This document shows, piece by piece, positions 42,304 through 50,457 of a DNA stretch of 64,000 nt. Numbering within the stretch: position 1 is the stretch's first letter; each line of letters opens with the position of its first letter. This DNA is from Robinsoniella peoriensis (lineage in GTDB: Bacteria > Bacillota > Clostridia > Lachnospirales > Lachnospiraceae): NCBI RefSeq assembly GCF_042680125.1, contig NZ_JBHTNY010000021.1; one strand, 5' to 3'. The position numbers were made by a program, and so were the translations under genes. Under the pieces are notes generated by a model. That model was not told the DNA's origin and did not search any database. It was given only the letters and a program-made list of their open reading frames with translations.

Positions 42304-43854
42304 TTACTCCATTTTTTTCCGATATTCATTGGGTGTACAGCCTACCAGTTCCTTAAAAACCTTTGAATAATAAGAATAATTGCTAAATCCTGTATCTAAA
42401 GCGATCACATTAATAGGAATATCTGTATTAGCCAGAAGATCTTTTCCCTTTTCCACGCGAACCTTCATAACATAGTTATTTACAGAAATTCCTGTTTTCT
42501 TCTTGAACAGTTTTCCCAGATAATCCGGATTCAGATATACAATATCAGCAAGCGTCTTCTTATTAATTTCCTGCTCATAATTTTTCTCGATATATCCGGT
42601 CACAATATCGATGACCGACTTTGATTTTTCTGCAAATCCAGCATATTCCACTGCCCTTGTGATCATGTGTTCAAAACAGCTTTGATAATCCTCAATGGAA
42701 CTCAATGCCCTTTTTTCATAATATCCGCTCTTCTCATCCATAAACAGGCGGTGTCCTTCGATTTCTTTTTCCTGCAGATAAGACAAAACCAACTGTTCCA
42801 CATCCCGCTTAAATTTCCAAGCCACAGTATAAGTAAAAGTTTTCTTCTGGCACTGCTCCTGAATATATTGTCGAATGGCCGTCAGAACCTGCTCCTGATT
42901 ATTGTGTTTGAGAAATATTTCTATCTGGCTGATACAGGCAGGCGCATATGCCGATTCCTTTTGCAAAGCAGGTGGATATTCACAGATATTGTTTCTACTG
43001 AACAGATCTCTGGAACAGACATTGGTCAGCTCCTCAAAAGTGTCCGCACATTCCCAAAGGGAAACCGGCTTACTCATACAAAAACCAGAATCGTAACCCA
43101 TACACCGCCCAAGATTCTCCATTACTGATTTCAAAATCTGTTTCACCGCTTCTGATCCGCTGACTTTTTCGTCCAAACGGATAACAGCCAGGTAATAAAA
43201 CATCTGCAAATCCATAAGAATCTCTGCCTTTGCCCGGTTCTGTAAAAAAACCTCACTCCATATATTCTTAAATGAGAAATCCAGTACTGCTTCCGTATAC
43301 TCTGCCGTCTGATCATATCCGGGATAAATTCCTGCAAAGATAAGTATGAAAGTTTCTTCTTCCCGGTAATTCAGTTGTTTTTGTTCTACCTTACGCATGA
43401 GCAGTTCTTTTTCATCTGTTGTTTCTCTTTGCAGCAGTTCCTGCCAGAATTGTTGAACAATACTTTTTTTCGCCTTTTCCTGTTCCCGGATCTTCTTTAT
43501 TGCCTTTTGGATAATTTCAGTCAGTTTCCCGTAGTTCACTGGTTTTAACAGATAATCCAGACAGTCCAGCTTAACCGCATCCTGGGCATAGTCAAATTCA
43601 GCGAAACTGGTTAATATAATCGTTTCTATAGGAAGCTTTTCATCCCGAACCCAGGCAAGCAGTTCCAATCCGCTTCCCTGGGGCATTTCTATATCACACA
43701 GCATCAGCTGTATTGTATTTTCCTCAATCACTTTTCTCGCCTGGCGGATATTATATGCCGTGTAGACCCGTTCTACTCCCAGTTCGCGCCACATGACCTT
43801 CTTCTCCAATGCAGCCACAACGAAACGGTCATCATCTATTATCAGTACGTTCAT
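42304..43854 (-). CDS. YesN-type AraC response regulator
   Basis: 516 residues. Receiver 1-125 with Asp54 (LCDIEMPQG) and acidic IDDD at 6-9; a middle region without recognised domain; C-terminal AraC domain (about 415-515: INKKTLADIVYLNPDYLGKLFKKKTG, then IPINVIALDTGFSNYSYYSKVFKELVG). Pairs with the YesM-like kinase at 40452. Target likely the LipO-LplBC operon. Confidence 0.9.
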   Translation of the reverse strand: MNVLIIDDDRFVVAALEKKVMWRELGVERVYTAYNIRQARKVIEENTIQLMLCDIEMPQGSGLELLAWVRDEKLPIETIILTSFAEFDYAQDAVKLDCLDYLLKPVNYGKLTEIIQKAIKKIREQEKAKKSIVQQFWQELLQRETTDEKELLMRKVEQKQLNYREEETFILIFAGIYPGYDQTAEYTEAVLDFSFKNIWSEVFLQNRAKAEILMDLQMFYYLAVIRLDEKVSGSEAVKQILKSVMENLGRCMGYDSGFCMSKPVSLWECADTFEELTNVCSRDLFSRNNICEYPPALQKESAYAPACISQIEIFLKHNNQEQVLTAIRQYIQEQCQKKTFTYTVAWKFKRDVEQLVLSYLQEKEIEGHRLFMDEKSGYYEKRALSSIEDYQSCFEHMITRAVEYAGFAEKSKSVIDIVTGYIEKNYEQEINKKTLADIVYLNPDYLGKLFKKKTGISVNNYVMKVRVEKGKDLLANTDIPINVIALDTGFSNYSYYSKVFKELVGCTPNEYRKKME

Positions 43855-43893
43855 TTATTTCATTCCTTATCTTTTCATCAATTTTCAAACAGG

Positions 43894-44059
43894 CTAGAGC
43901 GTGTTTTGAAATTGCTTTCTGGCAGCTGTGCGTCACAGTTTGTGGGAGATTTGTCCCGGATGAAGGGCGCGTAGCGGGCTACGTAACCTGAATTCGGGGC
44001 AAATATGCCGCAAAGTGGGGCGTGCAGATGGCAGGAATGAATTTTCAAACACGCTCTAG
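43894..44059. repeat. 166-bp palindromic element, second copy type
   Basis: Imperfect terminal inverted repeats of about 40 bases (CTAGAGCGTGTTTTGAAA at the left, its near-complement at the right end). An inner pair (ATTTGTCCCGG/TTCGGGGCAAAT type) flanks a core CGTAGCGGGCTACG (43970-43983). The core is like the centre of the element at 27305-27469 but with GG in the middle; both begin and end in CTAG. No coding capacity; it occupies most of the gap between a response regulator and an ABC permease gene. Confidence 0.85.
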
Positions 44060-44145
44060 TACTAATACATTATAATGTAAAGGGGCAGGATAGAAAAGTG
44101 TTTCGGTGTAATTTATTAAATTAAATCTGAGAATACATAAAAGAA

Positions 44146-44185
44146 GACTGCTTTTACACCACGAAAAAGTAGTATAAAAGCAGTC
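44146..44185 (-). terminator. Terminator of the FtsX-like permease operon
   Basis: GACTGCTTTTA (44146-44156) pairs with TAAAAGCAGTC (44175-44185), with a T-rich tail on the minus strand. Confidence 0.7.
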
Positions 44186-44232
44186 ATCAAAGACTTATCA
44201 GTCAGGCGGTGCCAAAATCTTACCATCACAAT

Positions 44233-45957
44233 TTAAGTCGTATAAGTAGCAAAATCCTCATTTCTTATGATCCTTTTTACCCCGGCATGAAAACTGCCCT
44301 GTACCAGTATATAAACAAGATTCAGAAGCACAAATATACCCACTAAAATAAATCCATTCGTTTGAAACGGTATATAATCCCCAATCTGCAAAGAGAGAGT
44401 CCGAAGGATTGAACGCACTAACATAATCCCCGGAATCAACGTGAGTATAAAGGAAATCCGCATGATGGGTCCATAGATATTAATCAGCATTTTCCGGATT
44501 TCTTTTACCTTATACCCCATGAGGTGAAGAATCAGAATATCCCGGGTACTGTCTTGAAAATTAATATAAAGGGCAAGAAAAAGAAGAATACAGCCAACTG
44601 CACAGCCCATCACCTGATTAATAACCGCACTGCTCTTATTGGAAACAGAATCTCGTTCCAGTTTATCTATCCTTTGCGCTTTTGTTATCACATCGCCACC
44701 CAGATTCAGATCTTTCATGCTCCATATACCATTGCAGTAATCCGAAGGCTGCGACAAATGCTTTGCCAGTTCCTGTTTGGAAATATATACTGAATCTGTC
44801 GCCGCATTAAAAGCAATGCCTGATATAACTACCTCATATTTACTATTATCAAGAGATAACATAACCCTGTCTCCCACCTGAAACCCATAAATATCATTTA
44901 AGGCAGCACCAATCACCACCTCTTTTTCTCCGGGAATGGAAAGAGGTTCTTGCTCCATATCTATCAATTCAAACAGTCCGTTTCCCACCTCCACACCAAT
45001 CACAGTCTGCTTTACCTTTACACTTTTATTCTCTATCACACTATCGGCAGTTAAATATGGCTGAATTTCCTGCTCCCTTTTTGCTTCTGTGTCGGGATAA
45101 GGTATTGGTTCACGAAAATGAGTATCGTATAAATAATTGTGCCCCCTCGTCAGGGACTCAAAGATTTTCTGACTGCTTAGATTTAAGGAATATCCAAGGA
45201 TAAACATGACAGAAAAGCTCGTAACGGAAATAATGATTAATAGAACAGCCACCGGCTTACGAAGTGCCAGGCGAAGAGCACTTCTGTTTTTAGGGGGAAA
45301 TATTTCTGCAATCATATTGGCAAACCGCAAGCCAATAGTATATTTCGATTTTTGAATTACACCTGAAAGCAGCAATCCGCTTTCTTTTCTTCTTATATAA
45401 AAATAATTACAAAAGGTAATGAGTAGAAATACTGTTAACGGAAACATCACCCCCACAAATATACTCTTTCCATCCAGTGCCTTTATTAGCCCTGCCAGCA
45501 TATACGTCTGTTCACCGGCACTTATCAGAATATCAGAAGCAAAATACCCGCCACCGATACCGGTAAGACTTCCAACTGCTGTAATCGCGGCTGTAAAAAT
45601 AAGAAAAATACTCCGAATCTCCCTATCTTTAAACCCAAGTGCCTTCAGGCATCCAATCTGTCTATTTTCCAGCTTAAAAAAGCGGTAATAAAACATGCTG
45701 AATACGAATCCTGTCATACATGTAAATGCTAATAATACGTTTCCTGCAAGAATCGTGTTGGAATTCAGACCGTTAAGGTACAATAACTGTTCTTTACTTA
45801 GTGAAGCCAGCCCTTTTAAAATTTTCCTGTTCCCGTCTATGGAGAAATGGACAAAAAAGTACATAAACGATGTACAAAACGTCAAAACAAGCAGTAATGC
45901 CGTATATATTTTATTTTTCAATAATTCCCTGAAAAGCTGTTTATATAATAATTTCAT
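44233..45957 (-). CDS. FtsX-like ABC transporter permease
   Basis: 574 residues from the ATG at 45957, which overlaps the ATPase stop (ATGA). First helix about 13-35, an FtsX-type triple-helix block at about 45-180, a second block beginning at about 225, an extracellular domain of about 170 residues, then a final three-helix block (about 440-560). Duplicated FtsX layout. The pairing with a MacB/LolD-like ATPase suggests export or lipoprotein/peptide handling. Downstream of LytTR and DUF3021 genes, which may regulate it. Confidence 0.85.
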   Translation of the reverse strand: MKLLYKQLFRELLKNKIYTALLLVLTFCTSFMYFFVHFSIDGNRKILKGLASLSKEQLLYLNGLNSNTILAGNVLLAFTCMTGFVFSMFYYRFFKLENRQIGCLKALGFKDREIRSIFLIFTAAITAVGSLTGIGGGYFASDILISAGEQTYMLAGLIKALDGKSIFVGVMFPLTVFLLITFCNYFYIRRKESGLLLSGVIQKSKYTIGLRFANMIAEIFPPKNRSALRLALRKPVAVLLIIISVTSFSVMFILGYSLNLSSQKIFESLTRGHNYLYDTHFREPIPYPDTEAKREQEIQPYLTADSVIENKSVKVKQTVIGVEVGNGLFELIDMEQEPLSIPGEKEVVIGAALNDIYGFQVGDRVMLSLDNSKYEVVISGIAFNAATDSVYISKQELAKHLSQPSDYCNGIWSMKDLNLGGDVITKAQRIDKLERDSVSNKSSAVINQVMGCAVGCILLFLALYINFQDSTRDILILHLMGYKVKEIRKMLINIYGPIMRISFILTLIPGIMLVRSILRTLSLQIGDYIPFQTNGFILVGIFVLLNLVYILVQGSFHAGVKRIIRNEDFATYTT

Positions 45958-46655
45958 ATGCTTCCCCATACCATTTCTTCTGCCTGAATCGGATTAGCCT
46001 GATGCCGGTCCTGATGAATTCGTCCATCTTTAATGGTTATGATGCGGTCAGCAGTTTCTGCAATCTGCAGGTTATGGGTTACAAATATCACCGTAATACC
46101 AAACGCTTTCTGTAAGCTGTGCAGTAAGGATACTACTTTTTTGCTATTGGATTCATCCAGAGATCCGGTTGCTTCATCACAGTAGAGAATATCCGGCCTT
46201 TTAATGACCGCTCTGGCAATCGCAACTCGCTGCTGCTGTCCGCCCGATAAATGTGCTGGAAATTTATCCATCAGATCATCTATTTCCAAAATCTCAGTCA
46301 ATTGATGAAAATCCAATGCTTCCACATGTTTATTAATTCCTATTTCGATATTTTCCCGAACATTCAGATTGTTTAGCAACAGATAATTTTGAAATATATT
46401 TCCGGTATATAACCGTTTCCAATCGGCAAGTTCTTCTTCTGACATCACAGTAATTTCTTTTCCTTTATGGAATACCGTTCCTGTGGTAGGTTTTAGAAGT
46501 CCGGAAAGTATATTTAGCAGGGTAGATTTGCCGGATCCGCTAGGCCCAAGCAGGACATTAAAGGTATTCTCTCCTATGTCTAGTGTGATTCCATTTATTA
46601 CTTTTTCCTTATCAAATGTTTTCGTAATACTGTCTGCTTTTAATATGGATGTCAT
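45954..46655 (-). CDS. MacB/LolD-like ABC transporter ATPase
   Basis: 233 residues from the ATG at 46655 with GAGGCAGG upstream. Walker A GPSGSGKST (about 38), Q-loop IFQNYLLLNNLNV, signature LSGGQQQRVAIARA (about 137) and Walker B ILYCDEATGSLD. Typical of the MacB/LolD/FtsE class that pairs with FtsX-type permeases, here the overlapping downstream gene. Confidence 0.9.
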   Translation of the reverse strand: MTSILKADSITKTFDKEKVINGITLDIGENTFNVLLGPSGSGKSTLLNILSGLLKPTTGTVFHKGKEITVMSEEELADWKRLYTGNIFQNYLLLNNLNVRENIEIGINKHVEALDFHQLTEILEIDDLMDKFPAHLSGGQQQRVAIARAVIKRPDILYCDEATGSLDESNSKKVVSLLHSLQKAFGITVIFVTHNLQIAETADRIITIKDGRIHQDRHQANPIQAEEMVWGSI

Positions 46656-46732
46656 ATCCTGCCTCATTCTATCTTTTTATTTTCAATCTTTCATTCTTTT
46701 AAGCTTTGGTCTTTAACTTTTAACTTTTTAAT

Positions 46733-46890
46733 TTTCTGTTCTTATAATTCTTTTAACTTTTCACTCGTTACTTTTAACCTTCTTTAACCTTTAATCTTTA
46801 ATCTTTTAATCATTAATCTTTTAGCCTTTAATCTTTTAGCCTTTAATCTTTTAATCTTTAATCTTTTAATCTTAATCATTAATCTTTTAT
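46733..46890. repeat. Degenerate short tandem repeat tract (TTTAATCTT-type)
   Basis: Many copies of TTTAATCTTTTAATC/TTTAGCCTTTAATC-like units with a period of roughly 10-12 bases. It fills the gap between the DUF3021 gene and the ABC ATPase gene, that is, the leader of the ABC operon on the minus strand (AAGATTAAAAGATTAAAGG). No gene. It may be variable in length. Confidence 0.75.
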
Positions 46891-46904
46891 CTTCTATTAT
46901 TCAA

Positions 46905-47303
46905 TTACTCTGTTATTTCTTTGCGCAGCTCTAATTGTTGATTAATATATTCCACATCTGTCTGCATTCGGAATATGCCAATAAAGCATCCGATCAGATA
47001 TACTGCTATTCCCAGCAGAATCAGAACCCAGAGGGGTGTACTGCTGTACCAGCCAAAAAAATATCCAGATAAAATCAAAACAGCCAGTACATAACCGATT
47101 TCCACCGCGATTTCTACAATAAAAAACTTACTTTCAAAATGCTGTAATAATGCAAGCCCCAGATGGATGAAGATATTAGCAACTAATGTCTGGTATACAC
47201 TTACAATAAATAAAAAACGCGCATGATAGAGTGTTGCAACAAAAGCAAGTAAGACCAGGGAAAGTCCGGTAGTTGCAAGACAATTTTTCATCATATTTTT
47301 CAA
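46905..47303 (-). CDS. DUF3021 membrane protein
   Basis: 132 residues with four membrane helices (about 10-30, 37-55, 65-85, 90-112) and a short acidic tail. Matches DUF3021, which is nearly always encoded just after a LytTR regulator and is thought to modulate it. Six bases after the LytTR gene stop, so co-transcribed. The length is typical of the family. Confidence 0.85.
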   Translation of the reverse strand: MKNMMKNCLATTGLSLVLLAFVATLYHARFLFIVSVYQTLVANIFIHLGLALLQHFESKFFIVEIAVEIGYVLAVLILSGYFFGWYSSTPLWVLILLGIAVYLIGCFIGIFRMQTDVEYINQQLELRKEITE

Positions 47304-47309
47304 TTGCTG

Positions 47310-47750
47310 TCACCTCTCCTGTAATTTTTCCCGAATGGAGCCCACATATTTTCTAGTAATATTGATCTTTTCTCCATTTGTCAATGTAGCCTCCATTTTA
47401 CTGTTCAGCAGAGGACGTATACCGGTCAGCACATTCAGATTGATGATACATGCTTTGCTGACCTGCACAAATCCGGCATTCTCCAGTTCTTCCTTCAATT
47501 GATACAATCGCAATTCCGAACGGTATACTGCATCACGGCAATAAACAAATGTTCTCTTATCCACACTCTCTATATAATAAATATCACCTGCATTGACCCA
47601 TAATTCACTGGAATCAAAAGTACATTTTACCGTTTTGTCCACCGTCTCTATGAAAGCAGCAAGCCGTTTTACGGTCTGATTCAATCTGGCATATTTTATA
47701 AGTACCTCTATATCTTCCTGTGTTAAGTCTTCTTCTAATTTTACCTTCAT
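47310..47750 (-). CDS. LytTR domain transcriptional regulator
   Basis: 146 residues, with a LytTR DNA-binding domain at about 45-145 (INAGDIYYIESVDKRTFVYCRDAVYRS, then FVQVSKACIINLNVLTGIRPLLNSKMEATLTNGEKINITRKYV). No receiver domain. A short N-terminal helical region. GGAGGAAACAT ribosome-binding site. Forms the common LytTR-DUF3021 pair, a membrane-protein-controlled regulator, probably acting on its own operon and the ABC genes downstream. Confidence 0.9.
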   Translation of the reverse strand: MKVKLEEDLTQEDIEVLIKYARLNQTVKRLAAFIETVDKTVKCTFDSSELWVNAGDIYYIESVDKRTFVYCRDAVYRSELRLYQLKEELENAGFVQVSKACIINLNVLTGIRPLLNSKMEATLTNGEKINITRKYVGSIREKLQER

Positions 47751-47774
47751 ATGTTTCCTCCAGTATAAAGTATT

Positions 47775-47999
47775 TTAAGCCATTGGCAATAGCTGTTGTA
47801 CTAAAGTGCAGATATTACGTACCAACATGCAGTCGGATTCCTTTGGATTTATAAAAATATAGTAGGACGGTGGTTTTGATTTGTCAACAATAAATGCAGC
47901 ACTGGTAAGCGTACTGGATGCCCCTTCTCTGTCCATAATCCGCGAAGCGGCATCCTTAATTATGATATGTTTTTTCATACTATCATATTTCATCTTCAT
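47775..47999 (-). CDS. Hypothetical small protein, possibly a fragment
   Basis: 74 residues without a clear ribosome-binding site. Contains FIVDKSKPPSYYIFINPKESD and a C-terminal VRNICTLVQQLLPMA. No domain recognised. Its position between the LytTR operon and the fabV promoter region, and its basic N-terminus, leave open that it is a remnant or chance frame. Confidence 0.3.
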   Translation of the reverse strand: MKMKYDSMKKHIIIKDAASRIMDREGASSTLTSAAFIVDKSKPPSYYIFINPKESDCMLVRNICTLVQQLLPMA

Positions 48000-48109
48000 A
48001 ACACTATATAATTACTTTCTAATCTGAAAATTATGTATTGGCTTTTCCATTAGAATATGGTAAAATTTGTTTTGATATTCAAAGTATCTATTATAAGGAG
48101 GAAACTAAA

Positions 48110-49276
48110 TTGGTAATTGAACCAAAAGTTAGAGAATTTATCTGCACTACTGCCCATCCGGACGGCTGCCGTGAAAATGTAATGAGACAAATAGAATATA
48201 CAAAAAAACTAGGTAACACAGAGGGTCCAAAGAAAGTCCTGATTATCGGATCTTCTACCGGATATGGTCTGGCGTCGCGAATCACCGCCACATATGCCTG
48301 CAATGCTTCTACCCTAGGCATCATGTTTGAAAAGCCTGCTGCCCCGCCCCGCAGAACCGCTACACCAGGCTGGTATAATACGAAAGCATTCGAAGAAATC
48401 GCACAGGCTGATGGTTATTATGCAAAAACAATTAATGGAGATGCCTTTTCTGAAAAAGTAAAGCTTGAAACAATAGACATCATAAAAAAAGACCTTGGGA
48501 AAATCGATATGGTTATTTACAGTCTTGCAGCTCCACGCAGAACTTTAGGTGACGGTACTGTTTATTCCTCAACCTTAAAAACGGTGGAGCAGGATTTTAC
48601 TAATAAATCATTAAATCTTAAAGATAATTCTATTTCAGAAGCTACCATTCATCCTGCATCGGAAGAAGAAATAACAGCAACGGTTAAGGTTATGGGCGGC
48701 GAAGACTGGATGGACTGGATGAAAGCCCTTTCTGAAGCTGACGTACTGGAACCAAATGCTGAAACAGTTGCATATTCTTACATAGGACCAAAGCTGACCT
48801 ATCCGGTATATTACAATGGAACCATCGGCATCGCAAAGAAGCACCTTTACGATACCTCCCTTCAAATAAACAAAGATTTTTCCCATAAAGGAATTCATGC
48901 ATATATATCCGTAAATAAAGCCCTGGTTACCCAGGCAAGTTCCGCCATTCCCATTGTTCCGCTATACATGGCGATACTTTATAAGGTAATGAAGGACAAG
49001 AACCTGCATGAAGGGTGCATTGAACAGATCAACCGGCTCTTCCGGGAGAAATTAAATTGTGGATGTCCGGTTGTTGACAAGGAAGGCCGCATCCGTCTGG
49101 ACGATTATGAAATGAACGAAGATATTCAATCCCAGGTCATGGAATATTGGGATCAGGTAAATTCCGAAAATATAAATCAGTTAGCAGATATGACCGGATA
49201 CTGGGATGATTTTTATCATATGTTCGGATTTCGGTTTGATGATGTGGATTACACAAAAGATGTAACGCTGAAGTAA
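48110..49276 (+). CDS. fabV: FabV-type enoyl-ACP/trans-2-enoyl-CoA reductase
   Basis: 388 residues from a TTG at 48110 with AAGGAGG at good spacing; the longer frame from 48038 lacks one. The length is normal for FabV/TER. NADH-binding motif VLIIGSSTGYGLASR (about 43-57) and the catalytic Tyr-x8-Lys in YYNGTIGIAKK (about 233-243). Reduces enoyl-ACP or crotonyl-CoA with NADH, in fatty-acid synthesis or butyrate-type fermentation. Monocistronic, convergent with a recombinase gene. FabV is naturally insensitive to triclosan. Confidence 0.95.
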   Translation: MVIEPKVREFICTTAHPDGCRENVMRQIEYTKKLGNTEGPKKVLIIGSSTGYGLASRITATYACNASTLGIMFEKPAAPPRRTATPGWYNTKAFEEIAQADGYYAKTINGDAFSEKVKLETIDIIKKDLGKIDMVIYSLAAPRRTLGDGTVYSSTLKTVEQDFTNKSLNLKDNSISEATIHPASEEEITATVKVMGGEDWMDWMKALSEADVLEPNAETVAYSYIGPKLTYPVYYNGTIGIAKKHLYDTSLQINKDFSHKGIHAYISVNKALVTQASSAIPIVPLYMAILYKVMKDKNLHEGCIEQINRLFREKLNCGCPVVDKEGRIRLDDYEMNEDIQSQVMEYWDQVNSENINQLADMTGYWDDFYHMFGFRFDDVDYTKDVTLK

Positions 49277-49278
49277 AT

Positions 49279-50181
49279 TCAAACAACGGGCGGTTCTATC
49301 TTTATTTTTACAAGATCGTTTGCCGTCTTACTAAGATTTTCATTGTATAACACGTTGTCGTAACGCTTTATATGCATCTGAGTGATGCCAAGCTGGCCTG
49401 CAACCTGCTCCGGCTTGGCACCATATGCGAACATAATGCTGCCGCAGGTATTTCTCAGGTCCCTGGCACTGTATCCCGGAACACCTGCAGCCTTCGTGAG
49501 CTTCTTCATCATTAAATGGCAGTATTGAACATTTAATTTACTTTGTGAACGGTTGTAAAACAGATATTCACAGTCTTTTCTTATGCTTAAGTAATGTTCC
49601 AGAACTGCAGCTACATCTTCCGGAACATATCGTAGTTCATCACTTTCCTTTAAGATTATAAAGACTCCATTTGGATCAGCCACAAGATCATTGGGTTTTA
49701 AGGCACAGACTTCTGTAGAAGAAAGTCCCATACGTCCAAATAGGACCAGCATGGTATAGTACATTGGGTTGCTTTCTGCCACTTTTAAAAGTGCATCCAG
49801 ATGTTCCATGGGAACAGGACTAACAAGCTGATCTGCTGACACCAGTCTGATTAAATATTCATAGAAAAAATCGTCAAATCCAGCCGGTGCCTGATATTTT
49901 GCTTTATCACGGGCAATGTACTCGGAAAATTTATGGATTTCACGGATCTTCTTTCCCATCGTTGTCGCTTTCATTTTTCCATCTCCAACTTTTGACAGCA
50001 AATATTCATAATATCTGTCAGCCTCTCCTTTTTTCGTCTGCAAAAGATCCTTCTTGCAAAAATCAATATACTCATTTATATCACCGCAATAGCTGCTGCG
50101 GGAAATAGCTTCCAGCATTTTTGAAAAATCCAGCCAGGCATTGTTAGTTTGCCGGGAAGCATATTCACTGGGTTTTCTCAT
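49279..50181 (-). CDS. Tyrosine recombinase/integrase
   Basis: 300 residues. N-terminal SAM-like core-binding region (about 20-110), C-terminal catalytic domain with box I Arg (LFGRMGLSSTEVCAL, about 150), box II ARDLRNTCGSIMFAYG (about 240-256) with its Arg, and the nucleophile Tyr in IKRYDNVLY near 280. The usual HxLRH reads RDLRN, so box II histidines are substituted. Phage-integrase family; may be an orphan element integrase or a Xer-like protein. GGAGG ribosome-binding site. It sits just after a truncated ilvN, suggesting that an integration event placed it there. Confidence 0.8.
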   Translation of the reverse strand: MRKPSEYASRQTNNAWLDFSKMLEAISRSSYCGDINEYIDFCKKDLLQTKKGEADRYYEYLLSKVGDGKMKATTMGKKIREIHKFSEYIARDKAKYQAPAGFDDFFYEYLIRLVSADQLVSPVPMEHLDALLKVAESNPMYYTMLVLFGRMGLSSTEVCALKPNDLVADPNGVFIILKESDELRYVPEDVAAVLEHYLSIRKDCEYLFYNRSQSKLNVQYCHLMMKKLTKAAGVPGYSARDLRNTCGSIMFAYGAKPEQVAGQLGITQMHIKRYDNVLYNENLSKTANDLVKIKIEPPVV

Positions 50182-50250
50182 AAATGTGGCCTCCTTCCGT
50201 AAATTTAGATTTGATAAAGCAGAACTTCACTAAAATTTATAATTAGTTTA

Positions 50251-50457
50251 TCATACTATCATATTATATGCAATTCCTGATAGCCTCAATTGCCACACTT
50301 CCACCGTCATGCGGGAAATGGAGATATCCTCTGTTGAGCCTACAGTTAAACTATTTAAATTATAAGATTTACCAGAAAACAAGCCTGCAATGCGTGCCAA
50401 AACACCAACTTCATTTTCAACTAAAAGACTGATCCATCGTTTTTCATCATCGTTAAT
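50251..50457 (-). pseudogene. ilvN: Truncated acetolactate synthase small subunit (ilvN)
   Basis: Directly after ilvB, with GGGAGGGGGA upstream and a probable ATT start, the frame reads INDDEKRWISLLVENEVGVLARIAGLFSGKSYNLNSLTVGSTEDISISRMTVEV, the N-terminal ACT domain of IlvN/IlvH. After about 54 residues homology stops and the frame ends at residue 68; the full subunit is about 160 residues. The regulatory C-terminus is missing. The break lies about 70 bases from the recombinase gene. IlvB could therefore lack valine feedback control unless another small subunit exists. Confidence 0.8.

Noticed and set aside
48038..48109. Longer fabV start
   Set aside because: No ribosome-binding site before the ATG; AAGGAGG precedes the TTG at 48110, and the resulting length fits the family.
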